64,000 bases of DNA from Sunxiuqinia sp965230765 (GCA_965230765.1 CBDDLR010000001.1:1984001-2048000), one strand, 5' to 3'. Numbered from the stretch's first letter, positions 34,700 to 44,313 are shown. Notes: generated from the sequence alone by a model not told the origin. A program made the numbers and translations.

Positions 34700-37408
34700 A
34701 TGAGAATTAAACTTTTTTGTATCCTTTTACTGTATCTCTTACTTTACAGTGATGTTTTTGGCCAATCTGATCGTAAAATTGAGGACGTACAACTATCTGG
34801 TACGTTTAAATCATCAATGACTGGGTTCTTAAATCAGGTTTGTAAAACAAATGAAATCAGAATTTATTATAAACCCGCTTGGACCAATTCGATCGAGGTA
34901 GATGCTGAATTCAACAATAAAAACTTGTTTTTGTTGTTGGACGAATTACTGAAAGATACTCATATCGCTTTTACCGTATTCCAGAACAGTATTGTCCTGG
35001 TGCCACGTTCAGTTGTGAAGGAATATTCCATAGGTAATGAAGATGTTGCTGTTTTATTAATAGGGGACAAGTTAAATGAAGGTAAATATAGAAAGGCAAC
35101 AATCAGTGGTAAAATATTAAACGGAAAAGATGAGGAGCCATTACCTTCCGCTGTTTTGTACAACGAAACAATCAATGAAGGGATATCGACCGACAATAAA
35201 GGGAATTTTACATGGGAACTTCCTACTGGCGAACACAATCTTCAGGTAAGTTTTATAGGGTTTGAACCATTAAACCAGAAAATAAAATTGATTGAAGATG
35301 GGTACATTACATTCGATATTTTTGAAGAAACACATAATTTGGATGAAGTAGTCGTGAAGGGAGACAATAATTCCAGTTCACGGTCGCAAATGAGCTTGGT
35401 TGAAGTGGAATCGAAAATGATTAAGGAATTGCCGGTTTTGATGGGGGAGGCTGATGTGATAAAAAGTGTGGTGATGATGCCTGGGATACAAAGTATTGGC
35501 GAACTTTCTTCAGGATTTAATGTTCGGGGAGGTAATTCTGACCAGAACCTTGTGCTCATAGATGGAGCCCCAATATTCAATACTTCTCATTTATTCGGTT
35601 TTTTCTCAATGATAAACCCTGATGCAGTTGATGATGTAACGATTTACAAAGGGGGAATGCCTGCCAGCTACGGTGAACGGGTTTCGGCAGTGATGGATAT
35701 TCAGTTGAAGGAAGGTAATACTGAAGGGCTTAAATTATACGGTGGTCTTGGTTTGATTAATAGCAGGGTTACTGCGGAGGGGCCTTTCAGGAAAGATAAA
35801 AAAAGCAGTTTTGTTGTTGGTGGTAGGTCAACCTATTCGGATTGGATGTTGAAGAGCGTGAAAGATGCAGATTTTCAAAATAGCACAGCGCGGTTTTTCG
35901 ATGTGAATGGGAGTGTTAATCTGCAACTTGGCGATAAGAATAGCCTAAAACTAATGGGCTATTTAAGTGGTGATGAGTTTAACCTCAGTTCAAATTCACT
36001 GTATAACTATAAAAATTACATTGGTGCCATCAACTGGGATGATGCTTATGGAGACAAGCTTTTAAGCCGCTTTAATGCTTCTATTAGCAAGTATGATTTT
36101 GAACTGACAGAAACCAGTGATTTTGGATCTGAGTTGAGTTATCGCTTAAACACCGGAATTGAAAATGTCGGATTAAAATACAACCTTTCATATATTCCCA
36201 ATAATCTCATAAATTATCAGATTGGTATTCAAGGTACAGCTTACAGGGTAAATCCGGGTAAAATATCACCAGTTTCTGAAGTGACCCAAATTGTTGAGGA
36301 TAAGGTTCAGGACGAACAGGGAGTTGAAATGGCAGCTTTCATTAGCGGCGATTTTGATTTGTCTGACCGAATGGCAATTAGCCTTGGGCTAAGGTATTCG
36401 AGCTACATGAACCTCGGTGAATCGAGGATTTATCTTTACGGGGCAGAATCTACAAAAACCGATGGGAACATTGTAGATATCCAAAGCTATGACAAGAATG
36501 AAGTAGTAAAACGTTACAATGGAATTGAACCCAGGGTTTCGGCAAAGTATACCCTTTCTGCAGAAAGTTCATTGCGGGCCAGTTACCAGCGGGTAAATCA
36601 GTATCTGAACCAAATATCAAATACTTCGGTAGTATCGCCTGCCGATTTCTGGAAAGTAAGCGATTATCATACAAAGCCTTTAATTGCTGATCAGCTTGCT
36701 TTGGGCTATTTCCACAATATGAGTGATAGAGACATTGAGGCATCGGCAGAGGTTTATTATAAAAAGTTACAGAATATTTTAGAATACAAAAACGGGGCTC
36801 GGTTGGTGATGAACCACCAAATTGAGCAAGATTTATTACAAGCAGAAGGTTATTCCTATGGCTTGGAATTATTGCTCAAGAAAAGTGCGGGAAGATTAAA
36901 CGGATGGCTCAGTTATTCATATTCGCGTACTATGCGTAAAGCTGATAATGTTTTTCAAGAGGAAACCATTAATCAGGGCGATTATTATCCTTCTGTTTAC
37001 GATAAACCACACGACTTGTCTGTGATTGCAAATTACCAAATAAGTAGGCGGTGGCGTGTTTCCGGGAATTTTGTATTAGCCTCTGGAAGACCAACTACCT
37101 TGCCCGAATTAAGGTATAAATACCGGGGGGAACAGATCGTTTATTTTTCCGACCGGAACGAATACCGGATGCCCCCATATCATCGATTTGATATCAGTAT
37201 CACACTTGATGAGAACTTACGAAAAAAGCGAATGTGGAAAGGAAGCTGGACACTTTCAATCTATAATCTTTATGGAAGGAATAATCCATACTCGGTTTAT
37301 TATCAGAGGAGAACTGCCAAGAATATTGGTGCTGATTTGTTTGGACTATATAAATTTTCAATTATTGGTGTACCCATTCCATCATTAACTTATAATTTCA
37401 AATTTTGA
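34700..37408 (+). CDS. TonB-dependent outer-membrane receptor with STN-like and carboxypeptidase-regulatory-like N-domains
   Basis: A 902-residue outer-membrane transporter. A signal peptide (about 1-21) precedes an STN/secretin-like domain (about 33-103, ...NNKNLFLLLDELLKDTHIAFTV), used in other receptors to contact an anti-sigma factor. Then comes a CarboxypepD_reg-like domain (about 130-215, ATISGKILNGKDEEPLPSAVL), a plug (about 245-345, GFNVRGGNSDQNLVLIDGAPI) and a 22-strand barrel ending in LTYNFKF. Substrate unknown. The stop overlaps the DUF4249 start (TGATG), as in many receptor/DUF4249 pairs. Confidence 0.93.
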   Translation: MRIKLFCILLLYLLLYSDVFGQSDRKIEDVQLSGTFKSSMTGFLNQVCKTNEIRIYYKPAWTNSIEVDAEFNNKNLFLLLDELLKDTHIAFTVFQNSIVLVPRSVVKEYSIGNEDVAVLLIGDKLNEGKYRKATISGKILNGKDEEPLPSAVLYNETINEGISTDNKGNFTWELPTGEHNLQVSFIGFEPLNQKIKLIEDGYITFDIFEETHNLDEVVVKGDNNSSSRSQMSLVEVESKMIKELPVLMGEADVIKSVVMMPGIQSIGELSSGFNVRGGNSDQNLVLIDGAPIFNTSHLFGFFSMINPDAVDDVTIYKGGMPASYGERVSAVMDIQLKEGNTEGLKLYGGLGLINSRVTAEGPFRKDKKSSFVVGGRSTYSDWMLKSVKDADFQNSTARFFDVNGSVNLQLGDKNSLKLMGYLSGDEFNLSSNSLYNYKNYIGAINWDDAYGDKLLSRFNASISKYDFELTETSDFGSELSYRLNTGIENVGLKYNLSYIPNNLINYQIGIQGTAYRVNPGKISPVSEVTQIVEDKVQDEQGVEMAAFISGDFDLSDRMAISLGLRYSSYMNLGESRIYLYGAESTKTDGNIVDIQSYDKNEVVKRYNGIEPRVSAKYTLSAESSLRASYQRVNQYLNQISNTSVVSPADFWKVSDYHTKPLIADQLALGYFHNMSDRDIEASAEVYYKKLQNILEYKNGARLVMNHQIEQDLLQAEGYSYGLELLLKKSAGRLNGWLSYSYSRTMRKADNVFQEETINQGDYYPSVYDKPHDLSVIANYQISRRWRVSGNFVLASGRPTTLPELRYKYRGEQIVYFSDRNEYRMPPYHRFDISITLDENLRKKRMWKGSWTLSIYNLYGRNNPYSVYYQRRTAKNIGADLFGLYKFSIIGVPIPSLTYNFKF

Positions 37409-38541
37409 TGAAAAAGTTTCTTATATATATTTCTATCATTTTGTTTGCAGTTTCCTGCGAAGACATTTACAAAGCAGACTTAAATGCTACTGAAGACATT
37501 TTGGTGATTGAAGCAAGGATCACAAACAATGTGAAACAAAACCTGATACGTTTAAGCAAAACCAGAAATTTTTACAGTGATAGTTCTTTTGTTAATGTAG
37601 CCGGGGCATCTGTAAAACTGGAAGATAGCCAGGGGAATATGTATGAAGCTACCGATAACGGAAATGGCTTTTACCATATGGAAATATCGGCAGTTCCTTT
37701 AGAAAAATATCGTTTGATAATTGAGTTTGAAGGGGAGAACTATGAGTCTGATTTTGAAACAATGTTAAAAGTGCCTGAAATTGAATCTTTTGATGTTGTC
37801 CTTGATACAACAATTAAATATGAATATAATCAAGCAGATAATAAACCAGATGAGAAAACAATAATTGGAACAAGCTCACGAGTAGATCTTCCTCTTACAG
37901 ATCAGGATTCACACTATCTTTTCAGAAAGAGGATGGTCTTAGAATATATCGAAACTGCGGAGCCAAATTCTGGCCTACCTCCAACTTATCATTGGTTATC
38001 TGTTGGCCCTGACCCAAAATTTAATATAGCTGGCCCGTTTGAATTTAGCGACCAGTCGGTTATTTCCGGGCATCCAGTTGAATTTCATCAAAACAATATT
38101 CGAGTTTATGTACCATTTAAATCTGAATCTGATGTGGAAATTACTCCTGCAGTTCTTGATGAATATTACTCAAAGTTTATAATGGAAGGGTGGATTTTAA
38201 TGCTGGATCAATTTGGGATTTCTGAAAAGACGTTTGAATTTTATAAAACGTTAAACGCACAGTTGGAAGCAGAGGGCAAATTGCTTGACCCGGTTTACCC
38301 ACAGGTTCAAAATAATATTCGTTGTGTTTCCAACCCCGAAAAAGTAGTGTTAGGTTACTTTGAATTGAGTTCACATAATCATACCCGTTATTTTATGGAA
38401 GCGCTTAATCGCAATACAGTTGGATATTATGAGTTTGATGAATTCTTGGTTATTCCAGATAAAGGGGAATTGGAACAAGAAGATCCACCATATTTTTGGG
38501 AGTACTTTGGAAAACCTGGTCGTGACAGATGGAACAAATAA
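37408..38541 (+). CDS. DUF4249 lipoprotein, partner of the TonB receptor
   Basis: A 377-residue lipoprotein (FAVSC, Cys17). DUF4249 covers nearly the whole mature protein: an N-terminal beta-sandwich (LVIEARITNNVKQNLIRLSKTRNFY, then VKLEDSQGN) and a C-terminal half ending PPYFWEYFGKPG. I start at the ATG 37408, which overlaps the receptor stop. Family members nearly always follow a TonB receptor and are thought to sit on it as a substrate-binding lid, analogous to SusD; the ligand is unknown. Confidence 0.88.
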   Translation: MKKFLIYISIILFAVSCEDIYKADLNATEDILVIEARITNNVKQNLIRLSKTRNFYSDSSFVNVAGASVKLEDSQGNMYEATDNGNGFYHMEISAVPLEKYRLIIEFEGENYESDFETMLKVPEIESFDVVLDTTIKYEYNQADNKPDEKTIIGTSSRVDLPLTDQDSHYLFRKRMVLEYIETAEPNSGLPPTYHWLSVGPDPKFNIAGPFEFSDQSVISGHPVEFHQNNIRVYVPFKSESDVEITPAVLDEYYSKFIMEGWILMLDQFGISEKTFEFYKTLNAQLEAEGKLLDPVYPQVQNNIRCVSNPEKVVLGYFELSSHNHTRYFMEALNRNTVGYYEFDEFLVIPDKGELEQEDPPYFWEYFGKPGRDRWNK

Positions 38542-40172
38542 TGAAATTTTTATTCATGAGGCAGTCAAAATACATACTTTTCACCATTTTCCTTTTTGTG
38601 GCTAAGGGGCTTTTTGCTTCTGAAGATAAGATACAGGTAGTTACAGACAGAAATATTTACATTAGTGGTGATACCTTGTTGTCTAAAATTTATCTTCCAA
38701 AAAGCGAAAAGTCAAAAATTGTATACCTAAGTCTTGTAAATAGTTCCGGTTTGCATATAATTGGTTCAAAACTTTTTGTGGAAGATCATGAAGCCAATGG
38801 ATTTCTCCATATTCCTGATTCTCTCTCTTCAGGTTGTTGTTTGTTAAAAGTTTGTACAAACCAGAACAGGAATAAAACCTACTTATTGAAAGAATTGTTT
38901 GTTGTTAACCGTTTCGAGAGCGAACAAAAAAACTTTTCTTTTGATCTGTTTCAGTTCGAAAAAAAAGAAACTGAAACTTTAGATATTATAACCAATGGCT
39001 TGTCAAACAGCTACTATAAACGGCAATCAGTTCAGTTAAATATCGAACTTCCTGATGAACTACTTGCTCAAATTGAAGACGATGTGCTGGTTTCTGTAGT
39101 TCCGGTTAATGAAGGTTACCCTCTTGGGGAACTTTATGTGAAAAATGGCTTGGTGAAGGATGGTTTACTTGAGGAGAAAGGGATAATCCTAAAGGGGAAG
39201 GTGATTGACAAATTATCTGGAAAGCCTGAAAAAGGCAGCATGGTTTATTTGTGTTCACCGGACTCGCTACCTTACTTTGACTATTGCAAAACAATGGATG
39301 ATGGGAAATTCTACTTTGCGTTAAAAGATTTTTATGGCGAGATCCCACTTATTATTCAGGCGTTAAATGGTGGGAAAGAAGATCGTTTAAAAATCTTGCT
39401 TGAAAAGAAGTTCTCAAACCTAGAGATTGCTCTTCATCAAGAAAAGTTTTTTGTTCCTCAGGAAATGAACCTAAATATTCAAAACTCGATTAAACTTGCA
39501 AAATATAGGCTGGCGTATAATTTATCTCAATTCAATATTGAAGAAAAAGAGAGAAAACAAGAGTATGATTATCCATTTTATGGCAAGCCAAAATACCAGG
39601 TTGATCCTGATCTTTTTTATGATTTCACGGATTTCAATGAATTGTCAAGAGAGATATTGCCAGGGGTTAAATTCAGGCAAAGAAAAGATTCGATTACATT
39701 GAATATTTTTAATTCCGTTTCAGAAACATACTTTAATGCGCTGCCATTCATTTTGTTAGATGGAGTTGTGGTGACTGACTTATCTCTAATCTCAAAATTG
39801 AAACCAAGCAAAATTGATTGGGTGGACATTATTAATGGGCGCAGGTACTATGGTGATATTGCGATGGACGGAGTTCTGGCCATCTTTTCCAAAGAGCAGA
39901 ATGCATCCATGTTAATTCCTTCAGATAATCTTTTAAAATTTGATTATCAGACTTTACAAAATCAAATTACTTATTCTAATAAAAGTGTATCGCTGAGCAA
40001 TATTCCTGATTTTAGGCAAGTACTTTATTGGGATCCTGAAGTAAAAGTAAAACGGCAAATCAATTTTAATTTTGTGACCTCTGACGTTTCAGGAGATTAT
40101 CAGCTAAAAATAGTTGGTAAGTTTAAGGATGGTAATATTTGTGAGTTCACAAAAACATTTAAAGTCAATTAG
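38541..40172 (+). CDS. Exported MG2-like protein with a free-standing TonB-plug-like domain
   Basis: A 543-residue exported protein. The ATG at 38541 (TAATG with the previous stop) gives a cleaner signal peptide than the in-frame ATG at 38529. Residues about 25-125 resemble a macroglobulin MG2 domain (VVTDRNIYISGDTLLSKIYLP). Residues about 225-300 form a carboxypeptidase-regulatory-like fold (LKGKVIDKLSGKPEKGSMVYLC). Residues about 400-460 match the core of a TonB plug (FILLDGVVVTDLSLISKLKPSKIDWVDII...YYGDIAMDGVLAIFSKE), but no barrel follows. It probably belongs to the receptor/DUF4249 complex. Confidence 0.72.
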   Translation: MKFLFMRQSKYILFTIFLFVAKGLFASEDKIQVVTDRNIYISGDTLLSKIYLPKSEKSKIVYLSLVNSSGLHIIGSKLFVEDHEANGFLHIPDSLSSGCCLLKVCTNQNRNKTYLLKELFVVNRFESEQKNFSFDLFQFEKKETETLDIITNGLSNSYYKRQSVQLNIELPDELLAQIEDDVLVSVVPVNEGYPLGELYVKNGLVKDGLLEEKGIILKGKVIDKLSGKPEKGSMVYLCSPDSLPYFDYCKTMDDGKFYFALKDFYGEIPLIIQALNGGKEDRLKILLEKKFSNLEIALHQEKFFVPQEMNLNIQNSIKLAKYRLAYNLSQFNIEEKERKQEYDYPFYGKPKYQVDPDLFYDFTDFNELSREILPGVKFRQRKDSITLNIFNSVSETYFNALPFILLDGVVVTDLSLISKLKPSKIDWVDIINGRRYYGDIAMDGVLAIFSKEQNASMLIPSDNLLKFDYQTLQNQITYSNKSVSLSNIPDFRQVLYWDPEVKVKRQINFNFVTSDVSGDYQLKIVGKFKDGNICEFTKTFKVN

Positions 40173-40174
40173 CT

Positions 40175-40879
40175 ATGAAGCATATCATTTATATTGCAAG
40201 CTTGATCTTGTTAATCAGCTCCAGCTATTACGGGAATGGACAGGATTTGAGCGATTGGGGAAAAGAAAAGCTTAGGGGAGAGTTATATGTAGAACAATTA
40301 TATCTTGGCAATCAATATATTTATAATGGCTGGAATGAAGGTCAAATTGAGTTGATATCGGGAGAAATCCTGAATTATGATTTGATGAAATATAATGCTT
40401 TCCTGAATGAATTAGTAATCTTTAATTCAACATTACTTCAAATGGTGAAGGTTGATAAGGCCTCTGTTAAAGGTTTTGTTCTATTTATTAATGGGGAAGG
40501 TCATTCGTATGTAAATATGGAGTTTAATAATAGCTTCTTTAATGGAGATTATTACCTTGAAAAACTTTTTGAAGGGAAGAATAGTTTCTATTGTCTTCGA
40601 AGAATAAATGCAATGCAGGTTAACCTGTATGTTGATGAATATGGGGTGCAGAGGAACGAAGAATTGGTTAGGGATGATATTTACCTAATGAAGGGTGAGC
40701 GAGATGGTTTTCATCGCGTACGGTCATTTAAGAACTGGTTAACGAATAAAATGGAAAAGAAAGAAAAAAGAACAGCCAAAAAATTATTACGCTCAAACCG
40801 CATCAAAATTAAGAATGAAGAAAACTTTATCGAAGCATTAAAATTGTTCGAACACAATAATTTAAGCATTAAACTTTAG
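40175..40879 (+). CDS. Exported protein of unknown function
   Basis: A 234-residue protein with a signal peptide (about 1-22). I do not recognise a domain. The first part repeats aromatic/acidic strands (LYLGNQYIYNGWNEGQIELISGE) and the C-terminal third is strongly basic and helical (NKMEKKEKRTAKKLLRSNRIKIKNEENFIEALKLFE). It begins 2 bp after the plug-like protein, so it is the last gene of the receptor operon and may be a periplasmic accessory. Confidence 0.65.
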   Translation: MKHIIYIASLILLISSSYYGNGQDLSDWGKEKLRGELYVEQLYLGNQYIYNGWNEGQIELISGEILNYDLMKYNAFLNELVIFNSTLLQMVKVDKASVKGFVLFINGEGHSYVNMEFNNSFFNGDYYLEKLFEGKNSFYCLRRINAMQVNLYVDEYGVQRNEELVRDDIYLMKGERDGFHRVRSFKNWLTNKMEKKEKRTAKKLLRSNRIKIKNEENFIEALKLFEHNNLSIKL

Positions 40880-40999
40880 ACACCTTACACTTTAGCCTGC
40901 TCACTTTCTCATTTTGACATAAAAAATACTATTCCCGCGCAACCCAAATGATTATTTGTTCATCTCTCTGGTGTTGATTAACCATTTAAACACCTCACG

Positions 41000-41752
41000 A
41001 TGAAGAAAACCATTTTTTTGATGCTGTGTGTTTTTCTTGTTGCACATTCCTTTGCACAGAAAGGCAAGAAAGAAATTATTTATTTAAAGAACGGATCGAT
41101 ATTCAAAGGCCGAATGGTTCCGGTTGATGATGAACGGGTAGTCATAAACTCAGGAAAAAATAGCTGGGTATTACAAAAATCAGATGTAGACACAGTCATG
41201 TCAAGTTGGTTCACAACCCCCGAACGCAAAACTCATGATGACTGGTTCATTAATTTCTCAGGTGGATTTTTGGCTGGCAGTTCGAGCAATACAAAATCAT
41301 CGCCCCTATCGTTGCAGGCTTCGTTCAACTACAAAGTTTATAAAGGGCTTTATGCAGGAATCGGTGCAGGGGTAGAGTTTCTGGAAGAATCGTACCTGCC
41401 GGCTTTTGTAAATGTCGATTATTATTTCCGGGAAACCACCATTACCCCGTTTATTGGTATTATGGGTGGTTACATGATCCCGCTTGATGATAAATCCTAC
41501 TCAGGGTTTTATCAGGATTACAGCGTGTATAGTTCATATTGGCCTGGACCAAGCTATCGGGAACTGGAAACAGATGGCAGCTTTATGGTTAACCCACGAT
41601 TTGGCTTTAAAGGCATGTTTTCACCAAACTTTGGCTGGACGTTCTCCATTGGCTATCGTTATCACCAGTTAAATTTCTCTGGTGAAGACGAGTATGAGAT
41701 TGAGCGAAACTATAATCGGCTATCCATTCAACTAGGTATTCTTTTCAACTAA
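41000..41752 (+). CDS. Exported beta-barrel protein with small N-terminal beta domain
   Basis: A 250-residue exported protein (signal peptide to about residue 19, AHSFAQ). Residues 22-65 form a small beta domain common in Bacteroidota secreted proteins (EIIYLKNGSIFKGRMVPVDDERVVINSGKNSWVL). The remainder (about 80-250) alternates strands of an 8-stranded outer-membrane barrel (LSLQASFNYKVYKGLYAGIGAGVEF, then RLSIQLGILFN). No enzyme motif. Co-transcribed with the LVIVD lipoprotein 12 bp downstream. Confidence 0.7.
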   Translation: MKKTIFLMLCVFLVAHSFAQKGKKEIIYLKNGSIFKGRMVPVDDERVVINSGKNSWVLQKSDVDTVMSSWFTTPERKTHDDWFINFSGGFLAGSSSNTKSSPLSLQASFNYKVYKGLYAGIGAGVEFLEESYLPAFVNVDYYFRETTITPFIGIMGGYMIPLDDKSYSGFYQDYSVYSSYWPGPSYRELETDGSFMVNPRFGFKGMFSPNFGWTFSIGYRYHQLNFSGEDEYEIERNYNRLSIQLGILFN

Positions 41753-41764
41753 AAACACCAAGCT

Positions 41765-43075
41765 ATGAAACAACTTCAATATAAAATAAGCATTTTAATT
41801 ATCCTGCTAAGTGTAGCTTTTTCGGGCTGTAGGGATGAAGTATATGAATCGTTTAAAGGGCTTTCGCCTATTTATATGAGCTATGATGATTTGCGCGATG
41901 CCGTACAAATGACAACAACCCGTGAAATTGAAAAGCCGGGCAAAATCTATTTCAAAGACAATTATTTGTTCATTAATGAAATCATGGAAGGTGTTCATGT
42001 GGTTGATGTTACAGATCCATCCAACCCTAATAAAATTGGGTTTATTGAAATCCCCGGAAATGTGGACATAGCCATTAAAGAAGATGTGCTGTATGCCGAT
42101 AGTTATGTAGATTTGGTGGCGATGGATGTGTCTGACCTGAACAATGTTACTGAAGTTGGGCGGATTGAAGATATTTTTCCATACATGCTACCCGAGTATG
42201 AAGAGGGTCACAGAATGGGTGATGTTGACCGGGACAAAGGAGTGGTTGTTGATTGGGAAATTATTACGATAAAACAGGAGCTGGAACCTGTAGTACATTA
42301 CTATCCGGTTTATCGGAACAAGTTTTATTTAAACGAAGGGACGTTTGATTTGGCCAATTACGCTACAACAGCATCAGGAGTTGGTGGTGGCAGTGGAACA
42401 ACTTACGGTGTTGGGGGATCGATGGCACGCTTTGGCTTGTACAAAGATTACTTGTACACTATTGATGACAATACCTTATACGCCTTTGGTATTCAAAACC
42501 TCGACAGCCCCGAAGAGTTATCAAAACAAGGCATTGGTTGGGGTGTTGAAACCATGTTTATCTACAATCACCATATGTTTCTGGGAACAAGGAATGGCAT
42601 GTTGATTTACAGCCTTGAAATAGAAAATAGCCCTAAGTATGTAAAAAATTATCGACATATAACAAGCTGTGATCCTGTGGTAGTACAGGGCAATCTGGCA
42701 TACGTAACTTTGCACGATGGAGGTGCTTGCGGTCGTTCAGTAAATCGACTGGATGTAATTGAAATGAACAGCGATTATAGCGAACTGGATCTGATGGTTA
42801 GCCACTCAATGGCCAACCCACACGGACTGGGAATTGACGGTGACATCCTGTTTGTATGCGATGGTGATGCTGGCCTTAAGGTATTCAATGCCTCTGATCC
42901 GATGACTATCCCTGAAAATAAGCTGGCCGAGTTCCCGGATATAAACACCTACGATGTAATTCCACTAAACGATTACCTGTTTATGATTGGTGATGGCGGT
43001 TTCTATTTATACGACTATTCAGACATACAAAATATCCACCTGCTTTCAACCATTCCCGTTTCAACAGGCAGTTAA
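41765..43075 (+). CDS. LVIVD-repeat beta-propeller lipoprotein
   Basis: A 436-residue lipoprotein (AFSGC, Cys22) made of LVIVD repeats, which build a seven-bladed propeller. Clear repeats include INEIMEGVHVVDVTDPSNPNKIGFIEI, LVAMDVSDLNNVTEVGRI and LFVCDGDAGLKVFNASDPM. A Gly-rich insertion (GVGGGSGTTYGVGGS) lies near residue 205. It is probably a surface-exposed binding scaffold; ligand unknown. Last gene of a two-gene operon, followed by the hairpin at 43177. Confidence 0.85.
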   Translation: MKQLQYKISILIILLSVAFSGCRDEVYESFKGLSPIYMSYDDLRDAVQMTTTREIEKPGKIYFKDNYLFINEIMEGVHVVDVTDPSNPNKIGFIEIPGNVDIAIKEDVLYADSYVDLVAMDVSDLNNVTEVGRIEDIFPYMLPEYEEGHRMGDVDRDKGVVVDWEIITIKQELEPVVHYYPVYRNKFYLNEGTFDLANYATTASGVGGGSGTTYGVGGSMARFGLYKDYLYTIDDNTLYAFGIQNLDSPEELSKQGIGWGVETMFIYNHHMFLGTRNGMLIYSLEIENSPKYVKNYRHITSCDPVVVQGNLAYVTLHDGGACGRSVNRLDVIEMNSDYSELDLMVSHSMANPHGLGIDGDILFVCDGDAGLKVFNASDPMTIPENKLAEFPDINTYDVIPLNDYLFMIGDGGFYLYDYSDIQNIHLLSTIPVSTGS

Positions 43076-43176
43076 TTTTTGAGTTAGTTTTTTAGGGTTC
43101 GGGTTCGGAAGACTCCGATCTTCCGGTTACCGGACAGGAAGTTTCAAACTTCCATTCCCATTTCGAAAGTTCAGAG

Positions 43177-43204
43177 AGCCTTGCAATACGCAGGGCTTTT
43201 TGTT
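43177..43204 (+). terminator. Rho-independent terminator after LVIVD gene
   Basis: AGCCTTGC (43177-43184) pairs with GCAGGGCT (43190-43197), one G-T wobble, 5-nt loop, then TTTT. Confidence 0.7.
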
Positions 43205-43215
43205 TTTAAAGGAAT

Positions 43216-43235
43216 TTGCAAGCTCCAGCTTGCAA
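43216..43235. repeat. Inverted repeat with 9-bp perfect arms
   Basis: TTGCAAGCT and AGCTTGCAA separated by CC. There is no T run, so it is more like an extragenic repeat than a terminator. Confidence 0.6.
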
Positions 43236-43348
43236 GGGAACAAAGTAATAGAGTTGCAAGTAGAAAGAAAATATAAAAAGAATCCGTCAATGCGAGGAAA
43301 CCTGATGTCAATCGGGAGACGAAGCAATCTGTTTTGAACTGACAAAAA

Positions 43349-43390
43349 CGTCATAGCGAGGAGCGAAGTGACGCGGCTATCTGTTTCGAG
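43349..43390 (+). repeat. 42-bp dispersed repeat, left copy
   Basis: Begins CGTCATAGCGAGGAGCGAAG and ends ATCTGTTTCGAG. It matches the reverse complement of 45726-45767 at 37 of 42 positions. A more diverged copy with an insertion lies just upstream (43285-43335). Confidence 0.8.
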
Positions 43391-43510
43391 TTTCGGGTTT
43401 CGAGTTTCGAGGCTCGTCATCCTGTCGCGAGCACTCGGGATCAGGATCTCAGTAGGATTCGTAATCAGTCTACAGCAACTAGCCATTTATAGCAAAATAC
43501 CCTATCTGCC

Positions 43511-43535
43511 GCAAATTTGCAATTCGTGCTATTTT
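43511..43535 (+). repeat. 25-bp direct repeat, left copy
   Basis: Begins with GCAAATTTGCAATTC and ends CTATTTT. It matches 45627-45651 in the same orientation at 23 of 25 positions. The pair brackets the secreted-protein and abiH genes. Confidence 0.7.
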
Positions 43536-43692
43536 TTTCTGAATCTTTGCTCAAATGCAAAAGCATGTTTCAGTTTATTTTTCATAACTTCGAAAACACC
43601 TATTAAAAGAATTCTTAAAATGTGTATTTATACATCCAATACTTAAGGATTTGTGTATTTGTAAAACGCGATGTAAAATAAAAAATTATAAA

Positions 43693-44313
43693 ATGACAAA
43701 GACAATTATCACTCTAACAGCACTATTGCTTAGCTTTGCAAGTCTTGCCCAAAACCAAGGAAACTATATAATAGTAATCAATAATGATTCAATTCAGGTT
43801 GATCTTGATGCCGATATTCTATATGAAACATCGTCAGGTGAAGAATTGACTATAAAAATAACTCAGCCTGAAATATTAACTTATTCAGACGATATGATTT
43901 CTTTTAATTATGACAGATATCTTAGCATATCTGATTCCAAAATTGACGAAGGTGTTGAACAATGTATGATACTAAAATCTACAGGTAATGGTTTTATGGT
44001 TCAGAAATATAGAACAATTAACCCAAGCAGTTTGACTGAGTTGATGTTAAACGAAATTACAAAAGAAAGCATCAGTTATGGCTATTCAAAAACTGAAGAG
44101 AAATTCAAAAAAAAACTAAGAAGTGATCATACAATTGAAGGGATTAAAGCAACTTTGACTTACAAAGGAGAAAAAGAAGTATATACAGTGGCTACATATG
44201 GAGGGAAAGATGAGGGTATAATTGTAATAACAATGATGTTAGATGATGATTATCAGTGTGATAAAGAGATTATTGACTTATTCTTAGAGACATTAGAAAT
44301 AAAAGAAAAATAA
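43693..44313 (+). CDS. Small exported protein of unknown function
   Basis: A 206-residue protein starting at ATG 43693; the upstream in-frame extension is discarded because this start gives a normal signal peptide (MTKTIITLTALLLSFASLAQ). The mature domain (about 25-206) has an alternating strand/helix pattern (LYETSSGEELTIKITQPEIL, GYSKTEEKFKKKL, IEGIKATLTYKGEKEVYTVATY, EIIDLFLETLEI) faintly like PsbP/DcrB-type folds; I cannot assign it. It is AT-rich and lies with abiH inside the repeat-bounded patch. Confidence 0.7.
   Translation: MTKTIITLTALLLSFASLAQNQGNYIIVINNDSIQVDLDADILYETSSGEELTIKITQPEILTYSDDMISFNYDRYLSISDSKIDEGVEQCMILKSTGNGFMVQKYRTINPSSLTELMLNEITKESISYGYSKTEEKFKKKLRSDHTIEGIKATLTYKGEKEVYTVATYGGKDEGIIVITMMLDDDYQCDKEIIDLFLETLEIKEK

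Larger units (their letters stand above)
43076..43692. repeat. Repeat-dense non-coding region, left flank of the abiH patch
   Basis: About 617 bp without a credible gene. In order: a 7-bp hairpin (CGGAAGA/TCTTCCG, 43106-43125); the palindrome ggaagtttcaaacttcc (43137-43153); a terminator (43177-43204); a 9-bp-arm hairpin (43216-43235); a degenerate CGTCAATGCGAGGAA...GACGAAGCAATCTGTT element (43285-43335); its better copy (43349-43390); a heptamer-like tract of tttcgag/tttcggg units (43384-43412); and one arm of a 25-bp direct repeat (43511-43535). ORFs predicted across it are translations of these repeats. Confidence 0.75.

Noticed and set aside
43127..43486. A 119-residue minus-strand ORF over the left repeat region
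   Set aside because: Its sequence is the translation of the hairpins and 42-bp repeat (repetitive Arg/Ser/Leu text), with no domain, signal or start context. It also spans the LVIVD terminator.
43368..43646. A 92-residue plus-strand ORF starting in the 42-bp repeat
   Set aside because: The first third is encoded by the TTTCGAG/TTTCGGG tract and the rest is AT-rich spacer. Nothing resembles a protein domain.
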